Positions 21,744-30,660 of a DNA stretch of 64,000 nucleotides are shown here, piece by piece. A program made the translations under genes and the position numbers. A model generated the notes under the pieces. It was given only the letters and a program-made list of their open reading frames with translations. It made no database searches and had not been told where the DNA came from. Position 1 is the first letter of the stretch. Each line of letters begins with the position of its first letter. Source of the stretch: Pseudomonas sp. ML96 (GTDB lineage: Bacteria > Pseudomonadota > Gammaproteobacteria > Pseudomonadales > Pseudomonadaceae); contig NZ_JPMY01000009.1 in assembly GCF_000761545.1 (NCBI RefSeq), forward strand, positions 124,001-188,000. Direction: 5' to 3'.

Positions 21744-21766
21744 AAGGGTTGTTTGCAATAACCCTT
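21744..21766. repeat. Inverted repeat in the motA leader
   Basis: AAGGGTT (21744-21750) and AACCCTT (21760-21766) form a 7-bp inverted repeat around 9 bases. It falls at about the predicted 5' end of the motA transcript, so it could be a 5'-terminal stem-loop or a regulator site. Confidence 0.45.
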
Positions 21767-21770
21767 CTAT

Positions 21771-21797
21771 TTATCGGAAGTATTGCGCCAGACTATA
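21771..21797 (-). promoter_or_regulatory. Sigma-28 (FliA)-type promoter for motAB
   Basis: On the minus strand TATAGTCT (21790-21797) and TCCGATAA (21771-21778) are separated by 11 bases. This compares with the FliA consensus TAAAGTTT-N11-GCCGATAA: 6 of 8 and 7 of 8 bases agree. It lies 56 bases upstream of the motA start, as expected for a late flagellar operon. Confidence 0.7.
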
Positions 21798-21834
21798 GGC
21801 AGTAAAGGCGAAAAGCCAGTTTGGCTCAACCCGC

Positions 21835-23361
21835 ATGCCCACTACGAAGAACCTTCCCCGCAGTATCGACGCCTGGCTCAAGCAGCTGGACGAGGTGCGC
21901 CTGCCCATCGCCAGCCATCACCATGAGGCCGTGCGACGTGTCCTGCTGGACAGCCGCAAGTCGCTGCGCGACATCGCCGAGCGCATGCAGGACAGCCCAG
22001 CCGTGGCCCTGGCCGTGCTGCGCGAGGCCAACCGCAACACGGGCAGCCTCGGCGAGCCGGCCGAGAGCCTGGAGATGGCCCTCAACCGCCTGGGCCTGAA
22101 ACGCGCGGAAACGCTTCTCGGGCAGATACCAGTACTGGATGAGGCGCAGATCCCCCTCCCACTGCGCCAGTTGCAACTGATCAGCCTGCACGCCTCGCAG
22201 CAGGCCAATGGCCTGTTTGCCGGACGCCTGGCGCGCCTGTGGCAGGAAATCCACTGGGGCAGCCTGCTGTTCCTCGCGCCGCTATGGCCGCTGGCCGCCA
22301 GCCAGCCGCAGCTTTTCGAGGCCTGGGAGCACCGCGTGCTGGGCCGCGGCGAGCCGGCCTGCAAGGTCGAGCGCGAGCTGCTCGGGGTGTCTCTGACCGC
22401 CTTATGCCTGGCGCTGGCCCGGCATTGGCGCCTGCCGGAATGGATAATCCAGGGCTACCGCCTGCTGGTCGAGGATCGTCGCCTGCTGGTCAAGGCCCTG
22501 CATATCGCCCGCGACAACGAGCACACGCTGCACCAGCAGCAGGTGCTCGATGACGACAGCAACCTGCGCCGCTGGCTGACCCAGCCCGGCAACAGCATTC
22601 TCCTGGCCAATGGCCTGGCTATCTCCAGCCACCACAACTGGAGCTGCCAACACCATCTGCGCTGGCAGCGCCTGGCTGGCCTGTACCTGCAAACGGAGCT
22701 GCCGGACCTGCAGCAGCTGATCCACCAGCAGGCAGCCCTGAGCGCTCGCCAGCACGCCCAGCCCGACCTCTGGCACCCAGCCGAGGCACTGCTGTGGCCC
22801 TGGGATGCCTGCCGCCTGAAGGATCTGCAGGCGGCACCGGCAGCGCCCAAACCCAACACCCAGCTGGACCTCTGGAAACAGCACTGCGCCAAGCTGCTGG
22901 CCCAGCCCTCACCCTTCGCCAACGTACTGCAACTGACCGACAGCGCCTGCCAGGCCCTGCAAGCAGGCGGCATGCAACGCGTACTGGTGCTGCTGGCGGA
23001 CCGCACCCACAGCCGCCTGATGGCCCAGCAGGTGGCCGGCCTGCCTGAGGCGGCGGCGCAGCTGCGCCTGGACCCGGCGCAAAGCCAGGTGCTGCGTCGC
23101 CTGCTGGCCGAGCCTGGCCAGCTGCGCCTGTCGCCGGCCAACCTGGCTCAGGTCTCGGCCCTGCTGCCGGGCAGCCTCAAGGCACTGTTCAGCGGCGAGC
23201 ACCTGATACTGCGCTCGATTGCCAGCAACGGTCGGGTGGTGATGCTGCTGGTGGCCGACCAGGGCGGCGGCGACATAGGCGCAACGCCACTGCAGATCTT
23301 CGGCAAGACCGTGCAATGTATCGAGCGCGCACTGGCCACCTTTGCCCGTCGCGGCGCCTGA
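21835..23361 (+). CDS. HDOD-domain protein
   Basis: The 508-residue protein carries an HDOD-type output domain in its N-terminal half (IDAWLKQLDEVRLPIASHH, SLRDIAERMQDSPAVALAVLREAN, SLEMALNRLGLKRAETLL). This is the helical fold related to HD hydrolases but lacking the metal-binding His-Asp pair. The C-terminal half (about 340-500) is not recognised and may be GAF-like in topology. HDOD proteins are usually signalling adaptors without known catalysis. It is divergent from motA and sits in the same place as an uncharacterised HDOD gene in P. aeruginosa. A link to motility is suggested only by position. Confidence 0.75.
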   Translation: MPTTKNLPRSIDAWLKQLDEVRLPIASHHHEAVRRVLLDSRKSLRDIAERMQDSPAVALAVLREANRNTGSLGEPAESLEMALNRLGLKRAETLLGQIPVLDEAQIPLPLRQLQLISLHASQQANGLFAGRLARLWQEIHWGSLLFLAPLWPLAASQPQLFEAWEHRVLGRGEPACKVERELLGVSLTALCLALARHWRLPEWIIQGYRLLVEDRRLLVKALHIARDNEHTLHQQQVLDDDSNLRRWLTQPGNSILLANGLAISSHHNWSCQHHLRWQRLAGLYLQTELPDLQQLIHQQAALSARQHAQPDLWHPAEALLWPWDACRLKDLQAAPAAPKPNTQLDLWKQHCAKLLAQPSPFANVLQLTDSACQALQAGGMQRVLVLLADRTHSRLMAQQVAGLPEAAAQLRLDPAQSQVLRRLLAEPGQLRLSPANLAQVSALLPGSLKALFSGEHLILRSIASNGRVVMLLVADQGGGDIGATPLQIFGKTVQCIERALATFARRGA

Positions 23362-23410
23362 CCTTTCCGCTACAATCGCCGTTTTCCCAATTCCACCTCG
23401 GAGGCTCCGC

Positions 23411-24226
23411 ATGTCTGCCTTCTCCGGCTTGCCACTGGTGATAGAACCGGCCGAACTGGCGACGCGCCTGCAGGCGCCAGAATTGATCCTGGTCGACCTC
23501 AGCCCCGCGGCTCGCTATGCCGAGGGGCATATCCCTGGCGCCCGCTGGCTCGACAGCAAGCGCACCCAGCTGGGCCAGCCGCCAGCGCCCGGCCTGCTGC
23601 CGGAGCTGGCGCAACTCGAGGCACTGTTCGGCGAACTAGGCCATCGCGAAGATGCCGTCTACGTGATCTATGACGACGAAGGTGGCGGCTGGGCCGGACG
23701 TTTCATCTGGCTGCTCGACGTCATCGGCCACGCCCATTACCACTTCCTCAACGGCGGCCTGCAGGCCTGGATGAGCGAAGGCCGCGAGCTGAGTCAGGTC
23801 GCACCGGCCATGACCGGCAGCAGCGTGAAGCTGCAACTGCATGATGAGCCCACCGCCAGCCGCGGCTATCTGCAGAGTCGCCTCGGCGCTGCCGACCTGG
23901 CGGTCTGGGATGCCCGCTCGCCGGCCGAATTCAGCGGCGAGAAGGTACTCGCCAGCCGTGGCGGGCACGTGCCTGGCGCGGTCAATTTCGAATGGACCGC
24001 CGGCATGGACGCGCAGCGTAGCCTGCGCATCCGCGCCGACATGGCCGAAGTGCTGGAAGGCCTCGGCATCACCAAAGACAAGGAAGTGATCACCCATTGC
24101 CAGACCCATCGCCGCTCCGGCTTCACCTATCTGGTGGCCAAGGCGTTGGGTTATCCACGAGTCCGCGCCTATGCCGGCTCCTGGTCCGAGTGGGGCAACC
24201 TGCCCGACACCCCGATCGAATCCTGA
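23411..24226 (+). CDS. rhdA: Thiosulfate:cyanide sulfurtransferase (rhodanese RhdA)
   Basis: RhdA transfers the sulfane sulfur of thiosulfate to cyanide or other thiophiles through a cysteine persulfide. The start is the ATG at 23411 (271 residues), with GGAGG 6 bases upstream. Two rhodanese domains are visible: an inactive N-terminal one (about 8-125) and a catalytic C-terminal one (about 140-270). The active-site loop is CQTHRRSG with C230, the same residue number as the Azotobacter vinelandii enzyme whose loop is CQTHHR. A TACAAT sequence at 23371-23376 may be its -10 element, but no matching -35 is evident. Confidence 0.93.
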   Translation: MSAFSGLPLVIEPAELATRLQAPELILVDLSPAARYAEGHIPGARWLDSKRTQLGQPPAPGLLPELAQLEALFGELGHREDAVYVIYDDEGGGWAGRFIWLLDVIGHAHYHFLNGGLQAWMSEGRELSQVAPAMTGSSVKLQLHDEPTASRGYLQSRLGAADLAVWDARSPAEFSGEKVLASRGGHVPGAVNFEWTAGMDAQRSLRIRADMAEVLEGLGITKDKEVITHCQTHRRSGFTYLVAKALGYPRVRAYAGSWSEWGNLPDTPIES

Positions 24227-24240
24227 TGCAAGGAACACCC

Positions 24241-25101
24241 ATGAAACAGCGTCTGTTTATCCTCAGCCAGTACCTGCTGCCGCACCACCTGCTCTCGCGC
24301 CTGATCGGCTTCGCCGCCGAATGCCGCACCGCCTGGTTCAAGGACCGTCTGATCGGCTGGTTCGCCAAGCAGTACCAGGTCGACATGAGCGAGGCGCAGG
24401 TCGAGGACCTGACCGCCTACGAGCACTTCAACGCCTTCTTCACCCGCGCCCTGAAAGACGGCGCCCGCCCGCTGGACCAGGCGCCAGGCGCGATCCTCTG
24501 CCCGGCTGACGGTGCAGTCAGCCAACTCGGCCCGATCGAACAGGGCCGCTGCTTCCAGGCCAAAGGCCACAGCTTCAGCGTGCTGGAACTGCTTGGCGGC
24601 GACGCCGAGCGCGCCGCGCCGTTCATGGGTGGCGACTTCGCCACCGTTTACCTGTCGCCCAAGGACTACCACCGCGTGCACATGCCGCTGGCCGGTACGC
24701 TGAAGGAAATGGTCTACGTGCCGGGCCGACTGTTCTCGGTCAACCAGACCACCGCGGAGAACGTCCCCGAGCTGTTCGCCCGCAACGAGCGCGTGGTCTG
24801 CCTGTTCGATACCGAGCGCGGGCCGATGGCCGTGGTGCTGGTCGGCGCCATGATCGTCGCCAGTATCGAAACCATCTGGGCCGGCCTGGTCACGCCGCCC
24901 AAGCGCGAGCTGAAAACCACTCGCTACGATGAAGCCGCCCGCAGCGCCATCGAGCTGAGCAAGGGCGGCGAGCTGGGTCGCTTCAAGCTCGGCTCCACCG
25001 CCATCGTCCTGTTCGGCCCGCAGCAGGTACAGTGGGCCGAAAGCCTCGTCGCCGGCAGCCCGGTACGCATGGGCCAGGCCCTGGCACTGCCGCGCAGCTG
25101 A
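24241..25101 (+). CDS. psd: Phosphatidylserine decarboxylase proenzyme
   Basis: Psd makes phosphatidylethanolamine at the inner membrane. It cleaves itself at the LGST motif, and the serine becomes the pyruvoyl group. The start is the ATG at 24241 (286 residues, [20 protein letters not shown]), 14 bases after rhdA, so the two probably form an operon. LGST is at residues 250-253 (Ser252). The conserved histidine and aspartate segments ADGAVSQLG and [11 protein letters not shown] are present. Length and motif make this the classical proteobacterial type. Confidence 0.97.
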   Translation: MKQRLFILSQYLLPHHLLSRLIGFAAECRTAWFKDRLIGWFAKQYQVDMSEAQVEDLTAYEHFNAFFTRALKDGARPLDQAPGAILCPADGAVSQLGPIEQGRCFQAKGHSFSVLELLGGDAERAAPFMGGDFATVYLSPKDYHRVHMPLAGTLKEMVYVPGRLFSVNQTTAENVPELFARNERVVCLFDTERGPMAVVLVGAMIVASIETIWAGLVTPPKRELKTTRYDEAARSAIELSKGGELGRFKLGSTAIVLFGPQQVQWAESLVAGSPVRMGQALALPRS

Positions 25102-25292
25102 GCCCCTCCTCTATATACCTCGCCCGCATGGCGGGATGACCGCAAGGAACATCCCGTCACCGGCGCAGTCCAAATCGGCAAGACTCTGCAAATGTGCGCA
25201 GCCCTGCTGCGACGCTGCCGCGATGCTGCTAGAGTTCCGAAAAAACCCGGCGGCACGGATGCCTTACCGCCTGCTACGGATCCCCTTCCGGT

Positions 25293-27110
25293 ATGGAAAA
25301 ACAGAGCCCTCACCTGCTCCTGCGTGTACCTACCCCCGACCGACAGGGTCTGTCGTTCTGTGAGGCCACTCCCCGTGACATGAAACGCTGGATCGCCGGT
25401 CTGCCCAAGGCAAATATCGGCGAGACGGCTCGTCAGCTCTATCAGGGATTGATCGAGCTGAATCAGTTGATCACCCCCAGTGAAAATCGCCTACAGCTGC
25501 TCGAACTGTTGCGCCCCGAGGTGCACTTCGTGTGCAGCCACCTCGAGCGCCACTTCCTCAACCAGTCCATCGTCCTCGACGAGCGCCCGCGCAAGGTCGC
25601 CAACCTCTGTCAGGCCCTGCAGAACCACATGGCGATCGGCTACAAGCTGATCATCGCCCAGGAGCTGCCACGCCTGACCAAAGAGCGCGCACAACTGCTC
25701 ACGGTCGGTCTACAACGCGCCAGCCATGCCCTGTTCGGCCCACTGGTACGCGCCAGCCAACTGTACTGCCCGGTGCCCGAAGGACTCTGGCTGGAGCTGC
25801 ACCAGATCTCGCTGATCGCCCGCCAGCATGGCCTGCACAAGGTCCAGGTGCGCGACGGCCTGGCCCGCAATGGCCAGAGCCTGAGCCAGCAGCAGATCTA
25901 TCTCGGCGCCCTGTTGCTCGGCTGCGCGCGTTGCAACCAGATGCGCCAGAGCAGCATCGCCCGCCTGGCCGAAGCCCTGGAGGACTGGAGCAACCTGGCC
26001 AGCCTGGAGCGCGTTGAAGCACCGAGCAGCCTGTTCGCCGTGGCGCCGCAGCTGGATGGCCCGCCCCGCTATAAGTCCCTGTTCGGCGAAGCCGAGCTGC
26101 ACAGCCTGCTGGGCCTGGATCCGCACAGCCTGGTCGACGCGATCAAGGAATTCCTGCTGCTGCCACCGGACAGTCAGGAACCGCGCCGCCTGCCAGTCAC
26201 CGAAGGCATGTCGATCGACCTGCTGCAGCACCTGGCTTCAGCCTGGGGCGACATCGCCGAGCGCACCTTCAACCGCACCCCGGGACGCGGCAGCCTGACC
26301 CTGTGCATCGGCATGTCCGCGCTGCACTTCAACCTGGCCGGCCAGCGCAGCTTCGCCGACGTGCTCAAGCGCGAAGATGTGCCGCGCAGCGCCCAGTTCA
26401 AGGCGGCCAAGCTCGGCGAGGGTAGCGGCCCGGATGTCTGGGCTGGCGCCTTCGACGCCCAGCGCAACAGCCAGTGGGAATACGGCATCCCGATGGAGGA
26501 CATCCAGTACAAGGCTGCCACCAAACCGGGCGAGCAGCCTGCCGAGGAAAACGCGGAGGCCTATCCCAGCCATGAGTTGTCGATCGTCAACCACAGCCCC
26601 GGCGGCTACTGCCTGACCTGGCCCCGCGAGGTTCCGGCGCAGCTGCAAGCCGGCGAGCTCCTGGGTGTACAGGACAGTCCCGGACAGGCCTGGAGCGTGG
26701 CCGTGGTGCGCTGGATTCGCCAGGTCCGCGGTGGCGGCACGCAGATGGGCATCGAGCTCATCGCCCCGCACGCGCAACCCTGCGGCGTGCAGCTGGTACG
26801 CAAGAGCGAGCAGAACAGCCAGTACCTGCGCGCTCTGCTGCTACCGGCGATCAGCGTGATTTCGCGCCCCGCCACCGTGATCACGCCACGCCTGCCGTTC
26901 CAGGAGAGCAACAAGGTGGTGATCAATCACAACGGCGACGAAACCCGCGCCGTGCTCAGCCGCAAGCAGACCAGCACCGGCAGCTTCACCCAGTTCGAAT
27001 ATCGCGCGCTGGATGAGACCAAGCCACCTTCCGGGACCTCCGTCACAGCAGCGAAAGCCCCCGCCAAGCCCGGCGAGGAAGACTTTGACTCACTCTGGAA
27101 GTCGCTGTAG
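25293..27110 (+). CDS. PilZ-domain-containing protein upstream of fimX
   Basis: The 605-residue cytoplasmic protein starts MEKQSPHLLLRVPTPDRQGL. Its long N-terminal region (1-420) is mainly helical and of unknown function. A PilZ-like segment starts near residue 425, with ELSIVNHSPGGYCL matching the (D/N)xSxxG part and later IGIEL-like strands (TQMGIELIAP). I do not see a clear RxxxR motif in front of it, so c-di-GMP binding is uncertain. The last 100 residues are unassigned. The gene lies 68 bases before fimX on the same strand, suggesting a joint role in type IV pilus control. The 191 bases before it hold a small CCCGC-atg-GCGGG hairpin and nothing else recognised. Confidence 0.7.
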   Translation: MEKQSPHLLLRVPTPDRQGLSFCEATPRDMKRWIAGLPKANIGETARQLYQGLIELNQLITPSENRLQLLELLRPEVHFVCSHLERHFLNQSIVLDERPRKVANLCQALQNHMAIGYKLIIAQELPRLTKERAQLLTVGLQRASHALFGPLVRASQLYCPVPEGLWLELHQISLIARQHGLHKVQVRDGLARNGQSLSQQQIYLGALLLGCARCNQMRQSSIARLAEALEDWSNLASLERVEAPSSLFAVAPQLDGPPRYKSLFGEAELHSLLGLDPHSLVDAIKEFLLLPPDSQEPRRLPVTEGMSIDLLQHLASAWGDIAERTFNRTPGRGSLTLCIGMSALHFNLAGQRSFADVLKREDVPRSAQFKAAKLGEGSGPDVWAGAFDAQRNSQWEYGIPMEDIQYKAATKPGEQPAEENAEAYPSHELSIVNHSPGGYCLTWPREVPAQLQAGELLGVQDSPGQAWSVAVVRWIRQVRGGGTQMGIELIAPHAQPCGVQLVRKSEQNSQYLRALLLPAISVISRPATVITPRLPFQESNKVVINHNGDETRAVLSRKQTSTGSFTQFEYRALDETKPPSGTSVTAAKAPAKPGEEDFDSLWKSL

Positions 27111-27178
27111 ATTGCCGGAAACGACCATCTGTCGCCTCTTTTCGCCCGTTCTTCGGCGTTTTCCAAGCAAGTTCTGCA

Positions 27179-29245
27179 ATGGCCATCGAGAAAAAAACCA
27201 TACGCCTGCTGATCCTCGAGGATTCGCAGAACGAGGCCGAACGCCTGGTCAGCCTGTTCCGTAATGCCGGACGGGCCACCCGCGTTCACCGCATCACGTC
27301 CAGCGACAACCTGGCCGAGGCCCTGCAACAGAGCTGGGACCTGTTGATCAACGCCCCCAGTAGCGAGCACCTCGAGCCGAGCGAGGCCATCAGCGCCATT
27401 CGCCGCCAGGCCAAGGACATCCCGGTGATCCAGCTGATCGCCGACAACGACTCCGATGCCGTCACCGAAGCCCTGATGCTCGGCGCCCAGGATGCCCTGC
27501 CACAGGGCGAGGACGAGCGCCTGATCCTGGTCGCCAACCGCGAACTGGCCAACCTCGAGGAACGCCGCGCCCGCCGCAGCGCCGAGGTTGCCCTGCGCGA
27601 GGCGGAGAAGCGCTGTCAGCTGCTGTTAGACAGCTCGGTCGACGCCATCACCTACGTCCACGACGGCATGCACATCTATGCCAACCGCGCCTACCTCAAG
27701 CTGTTCGACTACGAGGATGCGGACGAGCTGGAAGGCATGCCGATGATCGATCTGATCGCCAGCGAAGATCAGGGCCGCTTCAAGGATTTCCTGAAGAACT
27801 ACGCCAGCGACGAAGGCAACGCCGAGCTGAGCTGCGGCGGCGTGCGCCCGGACGGCAAGCGTTTCCAGGCGCGCATGTCCTTCTCCCCGGCCACCTATGA
27901 CGGCGAGCCCTGCATCCAGGCGGTGATCCGCGCCGAGAGCGACAACGCCGAGCTGGAAGAAAAGCTACGCGAGATCAGCAGCCAGGACTTGGTCACCGGC
28001 CTGTACAACCGCACCTACTTCCTCGAATTGATGGACAGCGCCGCCCAGCGCGCCGTCAACGAGGGCCAGCCCTCCAGCCTCGCGTATATCCGCATCGACC
28101 GCTATAGCGACGCTATCGGCGAGGTCGGCCTGGCTGGCATCGACATACTGCTGACCGACCTGGCCAACCTGCTGCGCGGCCACTTCGGCGACAGCGCCGA
28201 GCTGGCGCGCTTCGGCGACGACGTGTTCACCGTGCTGCTGCCCGGGGTAACCCCACAACAGCTGCCGGAACAGCTGCAACCGCTGCTGAAGAAAGTCGAA
28301 GGGCACCTGTTCGACGTCGCCGGGCGCACCGTGCAGAGCACCCTGTCGATCGGCGTCGCCGGCCTCAGCGAGCAGACCAGCAAGGCCCAGGATGTCATCG
28401 ATCGCGCCCACCGCTGCGCCGACGAGCTCGAAGGCAACGCGATCAAGGTCTACAACCCGGCCGACGAGCTAGCCGCAGCGGCTAACCGCGGCAGCCTGGT
28501 CGCGATGATCCAGCAGGCGCTGGAGAACAACAGCTTCCGCCTGCTGTTCCAGCCGATCATCAGCCTGCGCGGCGACAGCGACGAGCACTATGAAGTACTG
28601 CTACGCCTGCTCAGCCCACAGGGCGAAGAAGTGCCGGCGGCAGAGTTCCTCAGCGCGGCCAAGGGCGCCGGGCTGGCCGAGAAGCTCGATCGCTGGGTCA
28701 TTCTGAATTCGGTCAAGCTGCTCTCCGAGCACCGCAGCAAGGGCCACAGCACCCGCCTGTTCGTGCACCTGTCGGCCAACAGCCTGCAGGACCAGACCCT
28801 GCTGCCATGGCTCAGCGTGGCACTGAAGGCCGCGCGCCTGCCCTCGGACGCCCTGGTGTTCCAGATCAGCGAAACCGATGCCGTGACCTACCTCAAGCAG
28901 GCCAAGGCGCTCTCCCAGGGCCTGGCGGAGCTGCACTGCAAGGTCGCCCTGGGCCAGTTCGGCTGCGCGCTGAACCCGTTCAACACGCTCAAGCACCTCA
29001 ACGTCGACTTCGTGAAGGTGGACGGCTCCTTCACTCAGGACCTCTCCAACGCCGACAACCAGGAAGCGCTGAAGACCCTGCTCGCCAGCCTGCATGCCCA
29101 GGCCAAGCTGACCATCGTGCCTTTCGTCGAGAGCGCCAGCGTGCTGGCCACCCTCTGGCAGGCCGGGGTCAACTACATCCAGGGCCACTACCTGCAGGGC
29201 CCCAGCCAGTCGATGGACTACGACTTCTCCGCTGGCGACGAGTAA
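27179..29245 (+). CDS. fimX: FimX-like REC-PAS-GGDEF-EAL twitching motility regulator
   Basis: FimX binds c-di-GMP and controls type IV pilus assembly at the cell pole. The 688-residue protein has a receiver domain (1-125) with the phosphoacceptor region reading DLLINAP, so the usual aspartate is absent. It continues with a PAS domain (about 140-255), a GGDEF domain (about 262-420) whose signature is degenerate (RFGDDVF), and an EAL domain (about 430-675) whose EAL position reads EVL. All three departures fit a FimX-type sensor rather than a working cyclase or phosphodiesterase. It follows the PilZ-domain gene and ends at a terminator. Confidence 0.93.
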   Translation: MAIEKKTIRLLILEDSQNEAERLVSLFRNAGRATRVHRITSSDNLAEALQQSWDLLINAPSSEHLEPSEAISAIRRQAKDIPVIQLIADNDSDAVTEALMLGAQDALPQGEDERLILVANRELANLEERRARRSAEVALREAEKRCQLLLDSSVDAITYVHDGMHIYANRAYLKLFDYEDADELEGMPMIDLIASEDQGRFKDFLKNYASDEGNAELSCGGVRPDGKRFQARMSFSPATYDGEPCIQAVIRAESDNAELEEKLREISSQDLVTGLYNRTYFLELMDSAAQRAVNEGQPSSLAYIRIDRYSDAIGEVGLAGIDILLTDLANLLRGHFGDSAELARFGDDVFTVLLPGVTPQQLPEQLQPLLKKVEGHLFDVAGRTVQSTLSIGVAGLSEQTSKAQDVIDRAHRCADELEGNAIKVYNPADELAAAANRGSLVAMIQQALENNSFRLLFQPIISLRGDSDEHYEVLLRLLSPQGEEVPAAEFLSAAKGAGLAEKLDRWVILNSVKLLSEHRSKGHSTRLFVHLSANSLQDQTLLPWLSVALKAARLPSDALVFQISETDAVTYLKQAKALSQGLAELHCKVALGQFGCALNPFNTLKHLNVDFVKVDGSFTQDLSNADNQEALKTLLASLHAQAKLTIVPFVESASVLATLWQAGVNYIQGHYLQGPSQSMDYDFSAGDE

Positions 29246-29256
29246 TTCGGCCCTAC

Positions 29257-29285
29257 AAAAAAGCCCCGCAATCGCGGGGCTTTTT
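29257..29285. terminator. Bidirectional terminator between fimX and serB
   Basis: GCCCCGC (29263-29269) pairs with GCGGGGC (29274-29280) around a 4-base loop. Six A lie to the left and five T to the right, serving the convergent fimX and serB. Confidence 0.88.
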
Positions 29286-29299
29286 CATTGCGGCGTCAG

Positions 29300-30514
29300 T
29301 CAGTCCTGGCCGTCACGATCACGGAAGCCGAGCAGGTAGAGGATGCCGTCTAGGCCCAGGGTGGAAATCGCCTGCTTGGCCGACTGTTTGACCAGCGGCT
29401 TGGCGCGGAAGGCTACACCGAGGCCGGCCAGGCCGAGCATCGGCAGGTCGTTGGCGCCATCGCCCACGGCGATGGTCTGCTCCAGGCGCAGGCCTTCCTT
29501 CTCGGCCAGCTCGCGCAGCAGATCGGCCTTGCGCTGGGCGTCGACGATCGGCTCGATCGCCACGCCGGTGACCTTGCCATCGACGATCTGCAGTTCGTTG
29601 GCGAACACGTAATCGATGCCCAGCTTGGCCTGCAGCTGCTTGGCGAAATAGGTGAAGCCGCCAGAGAGGATGGCGGTCTTGTAGCCCAGGCGCTTGAGCT
29701 CGGCGAACAGCACCTCGGCGCCCTCGGTCAGGCGCAGCGAGGCGCCGATCTCGGCCAGCACGGTTTCCGGCAGGCCCTGCAGCAGCGCCATGCGCTCCTT
29801 GAAGCTGGCGCGGAAATCCAGCTCGCCGCGCATCGCCCGCTCGGTGATCTCGGACACCTTGTCGCCGACGCCATGAGCCTTGGCCAGCTCGTCGATCACC
29901 TCGGCCTCGATCAGCGTCGAGTCCATGTCGAACACCGCCAGGCGGCGATTGCGACGGAACACCGAGTCACGCTGGAAGGCGATGTCGACGTTGAGCTCCT
30001 GGGCCACGCTGAGGAACTCGGCGCGCAGCGCATCGACGTCGGCCGGCTCGCCGCGCACGGAGAACTCGATGCAGCCCTTGCCCTGGTCGGCGGGGGTGTC
30101 CAGCGGCATGCGCCCAGAGAGGCGGTCGATCTGGTCGATATTGAGACCGTACTTGGCGGTGATCGAGCTGACCCGCTGCAGCTGCTCGGCGCTGACCTTG
30201 CGGGTCAGCAGGGTGACGATGTAGCGGCTCTTGCCCTGACCACCAACCCACTGCTGGTAGTCGGCTTCGGAGACGGGGGTGAAGCGCACCTGCTGATCCA
30301 GCTCGTAGCCGGTGAAGAGCACGTCCTTGAGCACGGAAGAACCGCGCTCGGTGTCCGGGATCTCGACCAGGATGCCGAACGACAGGGTGTCGTGAATCAC
30401 CGCCTGGCCGATGTCGAGGATGTTCACCCCGCCCTGCGCCAGCACGCCGGTGATGGCTGCGGTCAGTCCGGGGCGATCTTCCCCGGTGATATTGATCAGG
30501 ACGATTTCGCGCAA
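29300..30514 (-). CDS. serB: Phosphoserine phosphatase SerB
   Basis: SerB dephosphorylates phosphoserine, the last step of serine synthesis. I place the start at the TTG at 30514 (404 residues, beginning (M)REIVLINITGEDRPGLTAAI). GGAG lies 7 bases before it and the product then starts directly with its ACT domain. The longer reading to 30559 has no comparable site. There are two ACT-like regions (1-180) and then a HAD phosphatase domain with DMDSTLIEAE, SGGFTYFAKQL and VGDGANDLPML. Downstream is the shared terminator with fimX. Confidence 0.95.
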   Translation of the reverse strand: MREIVLINITGEDRPGLTAAITGVLAQGGVNILDIGQAVIHDTLSFGILVEIPDTERGSSVLKDVLFTGYELDQQVRFTPVSEADYQQWVGGQGKSRYIVTLLTRKVSAEQLQRVSSITAKYGLNIDQIDRLSGRMPLDTPADQGKGCIEFSVRGEPADVDALRAEFLSVAQELNVDIAFQRDSVFRRNRRLAVFDMDSTLIEAEVIDELAKAHGVGDKVSEITERAMRGELDFRASFKERMALLQGLPETVLAEIGASLRLTEGAEVLFAELKRLGYKTAILSGGFTYFAKQLQAKLGIDYVFANELQIVDGKVTGVAIEPIVDAQRKADLLRELAEKEGLRLEQTIAVGDGANDLPMLGLAGLGVAFRAKPLVKQSAKQAISTLGLDGILYLLGFRDRDGQD

Positions 30515-30598
30515 GGCTTCACTCCAGGCGTACAAATGGGTCGGCGAAAAGGCGCACATTCTACCTCTATTCCCAGCGCACTGGGCACGGGCGGCGCT

Positions 30599-30626
30599 TT
30601 GCCCGCCTGGGGACGCTGGTTATACT
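30599..30626 (+). promoter_or_regulatory. Sigma-70-type promoter for the gene at 30661
   Basis: TTGCCC (30599-30604) and TATACT (30621-30626) are spaced by 16 bases and lie about 35 bases upstream of the GTG start. The -10 element is strong and the -35 fair. Confidence 0.55.
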
Positions 30627-30660
30627 GCGCGGCAATTCAATTCGAGAAGAGCCGCGCTCT

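Noticed and set aside
25102..25292. Possible small gene in the psd to PilZ-gene gap
   Set aside because: The short frames there lack a ribosome site and recognisable sequence. Only a small CCCGC/GCGGG hairpin is visible.
27179..29245. fimX as a decayed GGDEF/EAL gene
   Set aside because: The degenerate motifs are characteristic of FimX itself, and the reading frame is intact over the whole length.
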